From assembly GCF_001687325.1 (NCBI RefSeq), contig NZ_LZRD01000044.1, forward strand, positions 1 through 41,709: a stretch of DNA of 41,709 bases. Direction: 5' to 3'. Positions 7,843-15,601 of the stretch are shown piece by piece (position 1 is the first letter of the stretch; the number at the start of each line of letters is the position of its first letter). The notes under the pieces are model-generated. The model did not search any database. It saw only the letters and a program-made list of their open reading frames with translations, and was not told the DNA's origin. A program made the position numbers and the translations under genes. The stretch comes from Streptomyces sp. PTY087I2. GTDB taxonomy: Bacteria > Actinomycetota > Actinomycetes > Streptomycetales > Streptomycetaceae.

Positions 7843-9368
7843 AGGCCCACCTCTTCCGCTCGACTCTTTCCTTCTCCTTCTGCTCCTCCGGTGCCTTCTT
7901 TGGCGCCTTCTTTCGTGAACCGGGCCACTTGCCGGTCCAGATACGCGTACAGCTCCGCAGGCCCCGTGCGCCCCTCCGCGAACCGGGCGATCTCCACCAG
8001 GGCGGGCAGATCCTCCGCGTCCCGGATCCCGGCCGTCGCCACCCCCGCCGCCAGCCGCCGCACGTCGAAACCCTCCGCGTCGTATACGGGGTTGACGTGC
8101 ACCACAGCGGTCCGCCGCCCCGGATCCAGCCGAGTTCGCCACACCCGCAGCACCTCGCCCGCGAGCCCCGCCGGGGCGTTGTCCCAGCCGTCCGAGACGA
8201 TCACCAGCCGGTCCGGGGCCGCCCCTCCCGGCCCCGGCTTCAGCGCGTCCAGGATCCGCATCCCCAGCGGGGTCGGCCCCCACGCACGTACGAGCAGGTC
8301 ATCCCGCGCCCCCGAGGTCCACAGCCCCCGGTACGCTCCCGGCGCGGCCAGCACCTCCAGCAGGTAATGGCAGGCCAGCGCCACGGCGAGCGGCCGACGC
8401 CGCTTCTGCCCCGAACCGGACGAGGAGAAGCTGTCATCCAGCACCGCGTGCACCCGCCCCCAGCTCCCCGCGTGCGCCCCGGCCGCCCGCCGGGCCGCCG
8501 CGCGCAGGGCGCCGGTCAGCTCGGCCCGGCGCTCGGAGCGCTGCTCGAAGCCGAGCGACAGCACGTACAGCGCGAGCCGGGTCAGCGGCATCACGGTCAG
8601 ATCGACGTCCGGCCGGCGGCCGACCGCCGCCCGCTGCTCCTGGGTACGCAGCCGCTCCAGCCGGGTCATCCGGGGCGCGGCCCGCTTCAGGAACACCTCG
8701 CGCTTCATCCCGTGCTGGGCGGCGAACCCCTCCGCCACGGTGAACGGCAGCTCGGCCACGGCCCCCTGCTCGTAGTGGGCGCGCCGCCAGGCGTCCAGCA
8801 GCGGGTGCTCGTACCGCGGCAGCCTGCCCGGCCGGAACAGGAACGCACCGATCTCGGCGAGCGGCGCGGCCCCCTCTGGGCAGGGCAGATGGATGTGCCG
8901 GGCGGCGGTCTTCAGCCCGGCCCGGTACTTCACGGCGTCATGGCCCAGATCCGGCCGGGCCGCCAGCCAGTCCCGCATGATCGCCCGGGTGCGCCGGTTG
9001 TTGACCTTGGCGCGGCGCAGCTCGCCGAAGAGCCGGTAGACGCGCGGCGGCGGCAGCGCCGCCAGCCGGGCCGCGATGAGCCGGCCCTCGGTGCGCCGCT
9101 CCTCGGGGGACGCCTCGTCCGCGGTCTCCAGCAGCCGGCGCACGATGAGCGCCGCGTTGTGGTGGTTGATGTCCAGCGCCAGCGAAGCCGCGTACACCCG
9201 GCGGTAGTTGACCCGTACGTAGGTGTGCAGGAAGTCCAGGGAGAGCTGCTGGTCGACGGCCCGGGACCGGAACTCGCGCTGCCCGGTCGCGGTGATCGCC
9301 GCGTTCATGAAGAGGAGAACGTCCTCGGCGGCGACGAGGTCGGCGCGGCTGTCGGGCGTGGTCATCAT
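7839..9368 (-). CDS. TROVE/Ro60-like helical protein with C-terminal vWA domain
   Basis: The 509-residue protein has an all-helical N-terminal region (about 1-250) and a von Willebrand A domain (about 300-480). The MIDAS metal site is visible: D311-x-S313-x-S315 (DDSFSSS), a threonine in GPTPLG near 366, and SDGWDN at 392-397. The helical part contains DAVKYRAGLKTAARHIHLP, reminiscent of the conserved VKYR segment of TROVE domains. Helical repeats followed by vWA is the architecture of Ro60/Rsr RNA-binding proteins; the match is by pattern only. ATG-ATG at 9368/9365 follows GGGGGA. It is the first gene of a two-gene operon with the ARPP-2-like gene. It may bind structured RNA, or be a MoxR-associated vWA protein. 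Confidence 0.6.
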   Translation of the reverse strand: MMTTPDSRADLVAAEDVLLFMNAAITATGQREFRSRAVDQQLSLDFLHTYVRVNYRRVYAASLALDINHHNAALIVRRLLETADEASPEERRTEGRLIAARLAALPPPRVYRLFGELRRAKVNNRRTRAIMRDWLAARPDLGHDAVKYRAGLKTAARHIHLPCPEGAAPLAEIGAFLFRPGRLPRYEHPLLDAWRRAHYEQGAVAELPFTVAEGFAAQHGMKREVFLKRAAPRMTRLERLRTQEQRAAVGRRPDVDLTVMPLTRLALYVLSLGFEQRSERRAELTGALRAAARRAAGAHAGSWGRVHAVLDDSFSSSGSGQKRRRPLAVALACHYLLEVLAAPGAYRGLWTSGARDDLLVRAWGPTPLGMRILDALKPGPGGAAPDRLVIVSDGWDNAPAGLAGEVLRVWRTRLDPGRRTAVVHVNPVYDAEGFDVRRLAAGVATAGIRDAEDLPALVEIARFAEGRTGPAELYAYLDRQVARFTKEGAKEGTGGAEGEGKSRAEEVGL

Positions 9369-9605
9369 GGTCGTCCCCCGGGTGGCTGAAGTGCCGGCCG
9401 GGGAATGGGGGCGCGAACGACGAAATCATCGCTTCACAGGCAAGTCTCGGAAGTCGCACCGGAGTCCCGCGGCCGGCTCGGGAAACGTAACGGGGCGGGG
9501 CGGCTCGGCGCCACCGCATTCGGGGTCCGGGTGCCTTCCGGGCCCGACAGGTGAACGCCCCCGCCCCCTGCCCGACCGCCCGCCGCACCCGGCACACTGG
9601 CACGC
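9369..9605. promoter_or_regulatory. Divergent intergenic region, vWA operon versus oxidoreductase
   Basis: These 237 bases hold both divergent promoters. The oxidoreductase ATG has no Shine-Dalgarno, and a -10-like CACACT ends 7 bases before it, suggesting a leaderless transcript. For the vWA operon only the ribosome site is evident. Confidence 0.35.
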
Positions 9606-10523
9606 ATGACGAATGCAGGCACCACCCCTCTGCGCATCGGCCTCCTCGGCACCGGCCCCTGGGCCCGTAACACCCAGGCCCCCGCGCTCGCCGCCCACCC
9701 CGGCGTCGAGCTGAGCGGGGTGTGGGGCCGCAGGGCCGAGGCGGCGGACGCTCTCGCCGCCGCCCACGGGACCCGGGCGTACAGCGGTGAGGAGGGCATC
9801 GACGCGCTCCTGGAGGCGAGCGACGCGGTGGCCTTCGCGCTGCCGCCGGACGTCCAGGCCCCGCTCGCGGTCCGGGCGGCGGAGGCGGGCTGCCACCTGC
9901 TGATGGACAAGCCGGTGGCCACGACGGTCGCCGGGGCCCGCGCGGTGGCCGAGGCGGCGGAGAAGGCGTCGGTGGCCTCGGTCGTCTTCTGCACGCTGCG
10001 CTTCGCGCCCGAGACCGCCGCCTGGATCGCCGAACAGGCCGCGGTGGACGGCTGGTTCACGGCACGCGCCCAGTGGCTGGGCTCGCTGTACGCCGCCGGT
10101 TCGGCCAGCGAGTACGCGGACTCCCCGTGGCGGCGCGAGAAGGGCGGCCTGTGGGACGTCGGCCCGCACGCGCTCTCCGTGCTGATCCCGGTCCTGGGCG
10201 ACGTCGAGCACCTGACCGCCGCACGGGGCCCGGCCGACACCACGCACCTGATCCTGCGCCACACCTCCGGCGCGTCCAGCACGCTGACCCTCGGGCTGAG
10301 CGCCCCGCCCGGCGCGGCGGGCGTCGAGATGGAGTTGCGGGGTGAGCGGGGTACGGCGTCGATCCCGGGCTGGGCCGGCGCGGAGACCGCGTTCCGGGGT
10401 GCGGTAGACGCCCTGGCCGAAGCGGTACGTACGGGAGTGCCGCACGCCTGCGACGTACGCTTCGGCCTCCACCTCACGGAGCTGCTGGCGGCTGCGGAGG
10501 AGCAGGCGCAGGCGAGGGACTGA
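9606..10523 (+). CDS. Gfo/Idh/MocA-family NAD(P)-dependent oxidoreductase
   Basis: The 305-residue cytoplasmic protein has an N-terminal Rossmann fold with dinucleotide motif GLLGTGPWA at about 12-20. It also has the family's conserved DKPVATT (EKP-like lysine) near 102-108. A C-terminal alpha/beta substrate domain contains GGLWDVGPHALSVL, the typical D-x-G-x-H catalytic segment. Family members oxidise or reduce sugars, inositols or related compounds; the substrate here is not predictable. It stands alone between a divergent vWA operon and a convergent MocR gene whose 3' end overlaps it by 50 bases. Transcription is probably leaderless. Confidence 0.88.
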   Translation: MTNAGTTPLRIGLLGTGPWARNTQAPALAAHPGVELSGVWGRRAEAADALAAAHGTRAYSGEEGIDALLEASDAVAFALPPDVQAPLAVRAAEAGCHLLMDKPVATTVAGARAVAEAAEKASVASVVFCTLRFAPETAAWIAEQAAVDGWFTARAQWLGSLYAAGSASEYADSPWRREKGGLWDVGPHALSVLIPVLGDVEHLTAARGPADTTHLILRHTSGASSTLTLGLSAPPGAAGVEMELRGERGTASIPGWAGAETAFRGAVDALAEAVRTGVPHACDVRFGLHLTELLAAAEEQAQARD

Positions 10524-11943
10524 CCGGCGGCAGGGAGCGGCACAGGGCGCCCAGCGCCTCCGGGTAGGCGGATTCGGCGGGGGTCGCGTACCCGACGACG
10601 AGCCCGTCGCGGTGGGGGACGAGGGAGGCAGCGGCGGTGCGGTGCTCCGCCCCCGGGTGCAGATAGTCACCCAGGCCCTCCACCGCGAGCCCCTGCCAGG
10701 CCGCCGCCCGGACCGCCGACCGCTCGGTGCCGGGCGGCAGTTCCAGCACCGCGTGCAGGCCGGCCGCGATCCCGGTGACCCGGACGTGCGGGGCCCGTGC
10801 GTGCAGGGCGGCCACCAGCTGGTCCCGGCGGCGGCGGTGGCGCTGCCGCATCCGGCGTACCTGCCGGTCGTACGCCCCCGACTCCACGAAGTCCGCGAGC
10901 GTCAACTGCTCGGTGGCGCTGGAGAACTGCTCGCGCTCGCCCTTGGCGGCGACGACGGGGGCGACCAGCCGCTGGGGCAGAACCATCCACCCGATCCGCA
11001 GAGCGGGGGAGAGACTCTTGCTCACGGACCCCACCAGCACCACATGCTCGGGGTCGAGCCCCTGGACGGCCCCCACGGGCTGCCGGTCGTAGCGGAACTC
11101 CCCGTCGTAGTCGTCCTCGACGACGAGCCCGCCGGTGGCCCGGGCCCAGTCGACGACGGCCGCCCGCCGCGCGGGGTGCAGCGGTCCGCCGGTGGGGAAC
11201 TGGTGGGCGGGCGTGAGGAGTACGGCCCGGTCGCGGCGGGTGAGTCCGTCGACCCGGGCGCCGTCCGCGTCCACGCCGAGCGGCCGGGTGCCGACGCCGT
11301 GGGAGGCGAGCAGCTCGCGGTGGAAGGGCAGTCCGTACTCCTCCGCCGCCCACGGCCCGCCCACCACCTCCGCGAGCAGCCGCAGCCCGTGCGCGGCCCC
11401 TGAGCACAGGACGATGCGCTCCGGCGAGGCCCGCACCCCGCGCACCCGGGCGAGATAGCCGGCCAGGGCTCGCCGCAGCTCGGGCCGCCCGTGCGGATCG
11501 CCGGGCCCGAACGCGTCGTCGGGGGCGGCGGCCAGCGCACGCCGGGCCGAGGCCAGCCAGGCGGTGCGCGGGAAGACGGAGGGGTCCGGCTGCCCCTGGA
11601 CCAGGTCATGGACCGGGCGGGCGGCGCGCTCGGGCGTACGCGGCCGATGCACCGGGGTCACCGGGGCGGCCCGCTCGGCGACCCGGGTACCCGACCCCTG
11701 CCGGGCGGCCAGCCATCCTTCCGCGACCAGCTCCGCGTACGCGTCGGCGACGGTGTTACGGGCCAGGCCCAGGTCGGCGGCGAGGGAACGGTACGGCGGC
11801 AGCCGGGTCCCCGGGGCGAGCCGCCCGCTGCGCACGGCCTCGCGCAGCGCGTCCATCAGCAGGGCCCGGCGGTTACCGGTGCCGGAGAGCTCCAGGGGCA
11901 GATCGCTGCCCAGGATCTCCGCCGAATTGACCCATGAATCCAT
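10474..11943 (-). CDS. MocR/PdxR-family transcriptional regulator (GntR HTH + aminotransferase-like)
   Basis: The 489-residue protein is a fusion of a GntR winged helix (about 25-90: DALREAVRSGRLAPGTRLPPYRSLAADLGLARNTV) with a type I aminotransferase-like domain that binds pyridoxal phosphate. The PLP lysine is in SVSKSLSPALRIGW, and the cofactor-binding aspartate in VVEDDYDGEFRYD. ATG at 11943 (MDSWVNSAE) fits homologues better than the in-frame GTG at 11961. The C-terminus is Pro/Ala-rich and its 3' end overlaps the convergent oxidoreductase by 50 bases. The gene is divergent from an AhpD/CMD-family gene only 50 bases away, which is the likely target. Such regulators typically sense PLP or amino compounds. 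Confidence 0.88.
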   Translation of the reverse strand: MDSWVNSAEILGSDLPLELSGTGNRRALLMDALREAVRSGRLAPGTRLPPYRSLAADLGLARNTVADAYAELVAEGWLAARQGSGTRVAERAAPVTPVHRPRTPERAARPVHDLVQGQPDPSVFPRTAWLASARRALAAAPDDAFGPGDPHGRPELRRALAGYLARVRGVRASPERIVLCSGAAHGLRLLAEVVGGPWAAEEYGLPFHRELLASHGVGTRPLGVDADGARVDGLTRRDRAVLLTPAHQFPTGGPLHPARRAAVVDWARATGGLVVEDDYDGEFRYDRQPVGAVQGLDPEHVVLVGSVSKSLSPALRIGWMVLPQRLVAPVVAAKGEREQFSSATEQLTLADFVESGAYDRQVRRMRQRHRRRRDQLVAALHARAPHVRVTGIAAGLHAVLELPPGTERSAVRAAAWQGLAVEGLGDYLHPGAEHRTAAASLVPHRDGLVVGYATPAESAYPEALGALCRSLPPVSPSPAPAPPQPPAAP

Positions 11944-11980
11944 CACCAAAATGCACCCCACACCCAGTCGCTTGCCGCCC

Positions 11981-11993
11981 TAGATTCGTACCC
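11981..11993 (+). promoter_or_regulatory. Candidate leaderless -10 box of the CMD gene
   Basis: TAGATT at 11981-11986 matches the Streptomyces TANNNT -10 element and ends 7 bases before the ATG at 11994. Transcription would start at or next to the start codon. No Shine-Dalgarno is present. Confidence 0.55.
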
Positions 11994-12524
11994 ATGACGA
12001 CGACGGAGATCAAGACGAACGACCGCACCGCCACCGAGGCCACCACCGTCCGGCCCAACACGACCACGACCGCGACCACCTCCCGGCTGAACTTCGCGAA
12101 GGCGGCCCCGAAGGCGTTCCGGGCGGTGATCGGCCTGGACGCGGCGGCCCGCGAGGGCCTGGACCCGGCCCTGGTCGAACTGGTCCAGATCCGCGCCTCG
12201 CACCTGAACCGCTGCGCGTACTGCCTGCACATGCACACCACGGACGCACGCAAGGCGGGCGAGAGCGAGGAGCGCCTGCACATGGTCGCGGTGTGGCAGG
12301 AGGCGGACCACTTCTTCACGGACCGGGAACAGTCCGCCCTGGCCCTGACGGACGCGGTCACCCGGATCGGCGACGCGGGGGTGCCGGACGAGGTCTACGA
12401 CCGGGCGGCGACCCATTTCCCCGAGGAGGAGCTGGCCCACCTGCTGGCCCTGATCTTCACGATCAACACCTGGAACCGCATCGCCCTGTCCACGGCCAAG
12501 CGAGCGGGCACGGACGAACGCTGA
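11994..12524 (+). CDS. Carboxymuconolactone decarboxylase/AhpD-like family protein
   Basis: The 176-residue protein has the AhpD-like signature NRCAYCLHMHTTDARKAG with C74-x2-C77 and H81, the redox-active CXXC and proton-relay histidine of alkylhydroperoxidase-type members. The rest (ADHFFTDREQSALALTDAVT and AHLLALIFTINTWNRIALS) is the helical CMD fold. A Thr-rich, probably disordered N-terminus of about 30 residues precedes the domain. The first in-frame ATG at 11934 is rejected because the -10 box overlaps that extension. Its divergent neighbour, a MocR regulator, very likely controls it. Its role is more likely peroxide or aldehyde detoxification than true decarboxylation. Confidence 0.85.
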   Translation: MTTTEIKTNDRTATEATTVRPNTTTTATTSRLNFAKAAPKAFRAVIGLDAAAREGLDPALVELVQIRASHLNRCAYCLHMHTTDARKAGESEERLHMVAVWQEADHFFTDREQSALALTDAVTRIGDAGVPDEVYDRAATHFPEEELAHLLALIFTINTWNRIALSTAKRAGTDER

Positions 12525-12552
12525 GGCGGTACGGCACGGGCCCCGGATCCTC

Positions 12553-12580
12553 ACCCGAGACCCGAGACCCGAGACCCGAG
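12553..12580. repeat. Four perfect 7-bp tandem repeats
   Basis: The unit ACCCGAG is repeated four times without mismatch at 12553-12580. It lies in the gap between the convergent CMD and ArsC-like genes. It may be a slippage product, and no function is apparent. Confidence 0.7.
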
Positions 12581-12628
12581 CCCAAGGCGTACGGGCTCAA
12601 GTGCCCACGGACCCAAGGACTCACGGGC

Positions 12629-12994
12629 TCAGGCGCCACGCCCCAGCGCGTCCCGCACGGCCTCCTCGCTCCGCGCGACCACGGCCGTGCCGTCCTCGGC
12701 GGTGATGATCGGCCGCTGGATCAGCTTGGGATGCTCGGACAGCGCGGTGATCCACCGCTCCCGCGAACCGGCGTCGCGAGGCCACTCCTTGAGCCCCAGC
12801 TCCTTCGCCACCGCCTCCTGCGTCCGCGTGATGTCCCACGGCTCCAGCCCGAGCCGGTCCAGGACGGCCCGGATCTCCTCGGGCGAGGGCACGTCCTCCA
12901 GGTAGCGGCGGACGGTGTAATCAGCTCCTTCGGCGTCCAGCAGAGACACCGCGCTGCGGCACTTGGAACAGGCGGGATTGATCCAGATCTCCAT
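12629..12994 (-). CDS. ArsC/Spx-family arsenate reductase-like protein
   Basis: The 121-residue protein has a thioredoxin-like fold of the ArsC/YffB class: MEIWINPACSKCRSAVSLLDAEGADYTVRRYLED, with C9 and C12 forming a CXXC. IQRPIITAEDGTAVVARSEE is the family's conserved C-terminal R-P segment. Classical glutaredoxin-coupled ArsC has a single catalytic cysteine, so the CXXC here resembles the Spx/YffB branch, and true arsenate reduction is uncertain. No ars genes are nearby. It stands alone, convergent with the CMD gene. Confidence 0.82.
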   Translation of the reverse strand: MEIWINPACSKCRSAVSLLDAEGADYTVRRYLEDVPSPEEIRAVLDRLGLEPWDITRTQEAVAKELGLKEWPRDAGSRERWITALSEHPKLIQRPIITAEDGTAVVARSEEAVRDALGRGA

Positions 12995-13062
12995 GGGGCC
13001 AAGGGTACGCGAGGGACTGCCGAAAACGCCTCTGGCCAGGGGCGATTGTCAGTGGGGGGCAG

Positions 13063-13068
13063 TAAAAT
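13063..13068 (+). promoter_or_regulatory. Candidate -10 box for the small hypothetical gene
   Basis: TAAAAT at 13063-13068 is a near-consensus -10 element 45 bases upstream of the chosen ATG. No good -35 is visible at 16-18 bases. Confidence 0.35.
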
Positions 13069-13113
13069 GGAGGGAGTTCGTGAGGGTTCCACCACGCTGC
13101 CAGGAGGATGCCG

Positions 13114-13419
13114 ATGGCCGTTGCCACCGCCACGACCGAGCCGCTCGACCGACAGCTCCCGATGCCCTTCCACCCGCCGCTTCCCACGCCGCCCGCGAAG
13201 AAGCGGCTGCCCGCGGGCCGCCCCCGCGAGTGGTACGTCTCCCACAACCGCCGCCTCAAGGCCATGCGCCTGGCGATCGCCCTGCTCGACAGCGGGGTCT
13301 ACCAGCCCTCCAGCGCCGGCAACCACCGGATACGGATCACCGCCGAGCGCCTGGGCATCCACCCGCCGTCCGACACGACCTGCCGCATGGTCCGCGCCCT
13401 GATCCGCTACGGCCGCTGA
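13114..13419 (+). CDS. Small conserved hypothetical protein
   Basis: The 101-residue basic protein is not recognised as a named family. After a Pro-rich N-terminus it has a compact segment, REWYVSHNRRLKAMRLAIALLDSGVY, then ITAERLGIHPPSDTTCRMVRALIRYGR, which could form a short helical DNA- or RNA-binding domain. There are two nearby ATGs. The one at 13108 abuts the AGGAGG ribosome site, so the second at 13114 (6-base spacing) is preferred. It appears monocistronic. Confidence 0.68.
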   Translation: MAVATATTEPLDRQLPMPFHPPLPTPPAKKRLPAGRPREWYVSHNRRLKAMRLAIALLDSGVYQPSSAGNHRIRITAERLGIHPPSDTTCRMVRALIRYGR

Positions 13420-13552
13420 CCGGACCGGCCACCGCCCCGCCCCCTGCCCCCGGACCGTCGAGCGACGTGTCCGGGGGCACCCGGCTGCCGGGCTCCACCC
13501 GTACGGGACCATGTCCCCGACCGCACAAGGACACGGGCGAAGGGGCATCACC

Positions 13553-14026
13553 ATGGCTGCCGATCTATGGACGTCGGTCGTCTCGCTCACCGGAGTCGCC
13601 CTGGGCGGCGGCCTGACGGCTCTCGCCCAGCGCGCCACGCAGCGCTCGGCGGAACGTGTCGAGGAGCGCCGTCAGGCGGTGGCGACGACGGAGAGCCGCC
13701 GGGCCGAACAGATCGACGTACTCAAGGAGTTCGTCTCCTGTGCCCAGGCCGCGGAACGGGCCGCCTACCGCCGCCCCGACCCCTGGGGCGACGACGAGGA
13801 CGGCTGGATGACGGAGACGGGCCCGGTCATGACCGCGCTGTGGACCGCGTCCGGCAATGTCACGCTCCTGTGCGACGAGGCCCTGCGTGAGCCGGTGAGG
13901 ACGTACGGCCACGCGCTGAACGCTGCCGTGTGGCGCGACATCGGGGACGTCGAGGTGAACGAGCACTTGGAGGAGGCCAAGACGGCGTTCATGAACGCGG
14001 CCCGGGCGAGCCTCGCGGGCGCCTGA
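13553..14026 (+). CDS. Single-pass membrane protein of unknown function
   Basis: The 157-residue protein begins MAADLWTSVVSLTGVALGGGLTALAQRATQRSAERVEERR. This is one N-terminal transmembrane helix (about 5-24) followed by a charged, probably coiled-coil stretch to about residue 55 and a soluble helical C-terminus. It resembles small Streptomyces membrane-anchored proteins without assigned function. ATG at 13553 has a GAAGGGG ribosome site; the longer frame from 13511 adds a non-conserved extension. It is close to the downstream M55 peptidase gene (34 bases) in the same direction, but that gene has its own -10 box. Confidence 0.7.
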   Translation: MAADLWTSVVSLTGVALGGGLTALAQRATQRSAERVEERRQAVATTESRRAEQIDVLKEFVSCAQAAERAAYRRPDPWGDDEDGWMTETGPVMTALWTASGNVTLLCDEALREPVRTYGHALNAAVWRDIGDVEVNEHLEEAKTAFMNAARASLAGA

Positions 14027-14045
14027 CCAGTAGAACGACGACAGG

Positions 14046-14051
14046 TAGGAT
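14046..14051 (+). promoter_or_regulatory. Candidate -10 box of the M55 peptidase gene (leaderless)
   Basis: TAGGAT at 14046-14051 lies 9 bases before the ATG at 14061, with no Shine-Dalgarno in between. This suggests a leaderless or near-leaderless mRNA. Confidence 0.45.
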
Positions 14052-14060
14052 CCCACCCCC

Positions 14061-14954
14061 ATGAAGGCACTCATCTCGGTCGACATGGAAGGCATCTCGG
14101 GAATCGTCCACCCCTCCGAGACGAACCCCGAGCGTTACGACTACCAGCGCGGCCGGGAGCTGATGACGGCCGACGCGAACGCGGTGATCGCGGGCGTCCT
14201 GGACGCCGAGCCCACGGCCGACGTCCTGGTGGCGGACGCGCACGGCACCTTCCGCAATCTCCTGCCCGAGCAACTCGACCGCCGCGCCCGCCTGGTCCGG
14301 GGCAAGCCGCGCACGCTGAACATGCTCGCCGGGCTCGACGAGGAGACCGACGCGGTGCTGCTCGTCGGCTACCACGTGCGGGCGGGGGAGGGCCCGGGCG
14401 TGCTGGCGCACACGATGAACGGCGAGATCCTCGACGTACGGATGGCGGGCCGTTCGCTGGGCGAGGAGGTGCGGGGCACCGGCCGCGCGCCGGGCGAAGA
14501 CGTACGGGGCACCGGCCGCTCCCTGGGCGAGATCGGGCTCAACGCCGCCATGGCCGGCCACCTCGGCGTACCGGTCGTCTTGCTCAGCGGCGACGACGCG
14601 GCCTGCGCCGAGGCGGCCGACTTGATCCCCGAGGCGGTCACCGTCCCGGTCAAGGAGGCGCTGGGCGCGGCGGCCGCGGTGACCCTGCACCCGGAGGAGG
14701 CCCGGGACCGGCTGCGCCGGGCGGCGGCCGACGCGGTCACCCGCCGCACGGAGATCCCGCCCCTGGCCCTCACCGGTCCGCTGGACGTGGAGGTCGACCT
14801 CGCGGGCGCGCACACGGTCGACCTGGCGACCCTCGTCCCGGGCGTCTCGCGCGCGGCGGGCGCCCGTACGGTCGCGTTCACGGCCCCCGACTACGCGACG
14901 GCGTACCGCTTGATCCTGCTGCTAGCGCAGCTCGCCACGATCAAGCCCGCGTAG
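14061..14954 (+). CDS. M55-family D-aminopeptidase (DppA-like)
   Basis: The 297-residue zinc peptidase should hydrolyse N-terminal D-amino acids from peptides, possibly from cell-wall turnover. Metal ligands are visible as D8 and E10 (SVDMEGISG), H61 (DAHGT) and H105 (GYHVRAG). A glutamate comes from the GEIGLNA segment, and H117 lies in LAHTMNG. Directly before GEIGLNAAMAG there is a tandem 11-residue repeat, GRSLGEEVRGT / GRAPGEDVRGT / GRSLGEIGLNA (residues 130-162). It adds about 22 residues relative to the family and places the glutamate ligand at 157 rather than near 133-135. The reading frame is kept. Activity with this insertion is uncertain. Confidence 0.87.
   Translation: MKALISVDMEGISGIVHPSETNPERYDYQRGRELMTADANAVIAGVLDAEPTADVLVADAHGTFRNLLPEQLDRRARLVRGKPRTLNMLAGLDEETDAVLLVGYHVRAGEGPGVLAHTMNGEILDVRMAGRSLGEEVRGTGRAPGEDVRGTGRSLGEIGLNAAMAGHLGVPVVLLSGDDAACAEAADLIPEAVTVPVKEALGAAAAVTLHPEEARDRLRRAAADAVTRRTEIPPLALTGPLDVEVDLAGAHTVDLATLVPGVSRAAGARTVAFTAPDYATAYRLILLLAQLATIKPA
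14448..14546 (+). repeat. 33-bp in-frame tandem repeat within the M55 gene
   Basis: Three copies of a 33-bp unit encode GRSLGEEVRGT, GRAPGEDVRGT and GRSLGEIGLNA. Copies one and two share the GEEVRGT/GEDVRGT ending, and copy three returns to the family sequence. This indicates two extra copies made by tandem duplication. Confidence 0.8.
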
Positions 14955-15007
14955 GCCGCGCGCGGCGGAGCCCCCGAAAACGCCTCGAACACCGCACGCT
15001 TTGCCCC

Positions 15008-15019
15008 TACCGTGTCCGG
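15008..15019 (+). promoter_or_regulatory. Candidate leaderless promoter, CPT-like gene
   Basis: TACCGT at 15008-15013 is followed by 6 bases and then the GTG start. The identical -10 hexamer and spacing precede the RDD gene at 36727. Confidence 0.5.
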
Positions 15020-15553
15020 GTGACAACCCAGGTGATCGTGCTGAACGGCGGCTCCAGCTCCGGCAAGTCCGGCATCGCCCGCTGCCTCCAGGCGGAGCTG
15101 CCGACCCCGTGGCTCACCGCCGCGATCGACACGTTCGTGGACTCCCTGCCCGCGTCCCTGCGCACGACGGACGCGGGCATCGCGTTCGCCGCCGACGGCG
15201 GGGTGACCATCGGCGAGGAGTTCCGCAGACTGGAGGCGGCCTGGCGCGAGGGAGTGGCCGCGACGGCCCGGGCGGGCGCCCACGTATTCATCGACGACGT
15301 GTTCCTCGGCGGCCCGGCCTCCCAGGAACCGTGGCGGAAGGCGCTGACGGGCCTGAACGTCCTGTGGGTGGGCGTCCACTGCGATCTCGCGGTCGCGGAG
15401 GCCCGCGAGATCGCCCGGGGCGACCGCCCGAGGGGCATGGCGGCGGCGCAGGCGGAGAGGGTGCACCGAGGGGTGTCGTACGACGTGGAAGTCGACACGA
15501 CACACATGGAGTCCCTGGCCTGCGCGAGGACGATCAGGCCCCACGTAACCTGA
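15020..15553 (+). CDS. Chloramphenicol phosphotransferase-like protein
   Basis: The 177-residue P-loop kinase has a Walker A motif NGGSSSGKSG near residues 9-18, DTFVDSLP (the substrate-proximal aspartate region of CPT), VFIDDVFLG as Walker B, and an RGDRPRGMA lid. This is the CPT family (Pfam CPT), whose founder in S. venezuelae phosphorylates the primary hydroxyl of chloramphenicol. Most homologues in other Streptomyces have unknown substrates, so resistance should not be assumed. GTG at 15020 has no ribosome site and is probably leaderless. The GNAT gene follows 48 bases downstream and could be co-transcribed. Confidence 0.82.
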   Translation: MTTQVIVLNGGSSSGKSGIARCLQAELPTPWLTAAIDTFVDSLPASLRTTDAGIAFAADGGVTIGEEFRRLEAAWREGVAATARAGAHVFIDDVFLGGPASQEPWRKALTGLNVLWVGVHCDLAVAEAREIARGDRPRGMAAAQAERVHRGVSYDVEVDTTHMESLACARTIRPHVT

Positions 15554-15601
15554 CCGACTGCCCGACCTGCCTTTACCCTCTCACCATCCGGCTGGAGCGA
15601 G

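Noticed and set aside
12540..12620. CRISPR-like short repeats
   Set aside because: The 7-bp tandem repeat has no spacers and too short a unit; no cas genes accompany the Cas4-like nuclease.
13021..13032. 12-base CGAAAACGCCTC also present at 14975-14986
   Set aside because: Two copies in GC-rich intergenic DNA without consistent promoter spacing; probably chance.
15020..15553. Confident chloramphenicol resistance gene
   Set aside because: CPT-family membership alone does not show the substrate; no biosynthetic or resistance context is present.
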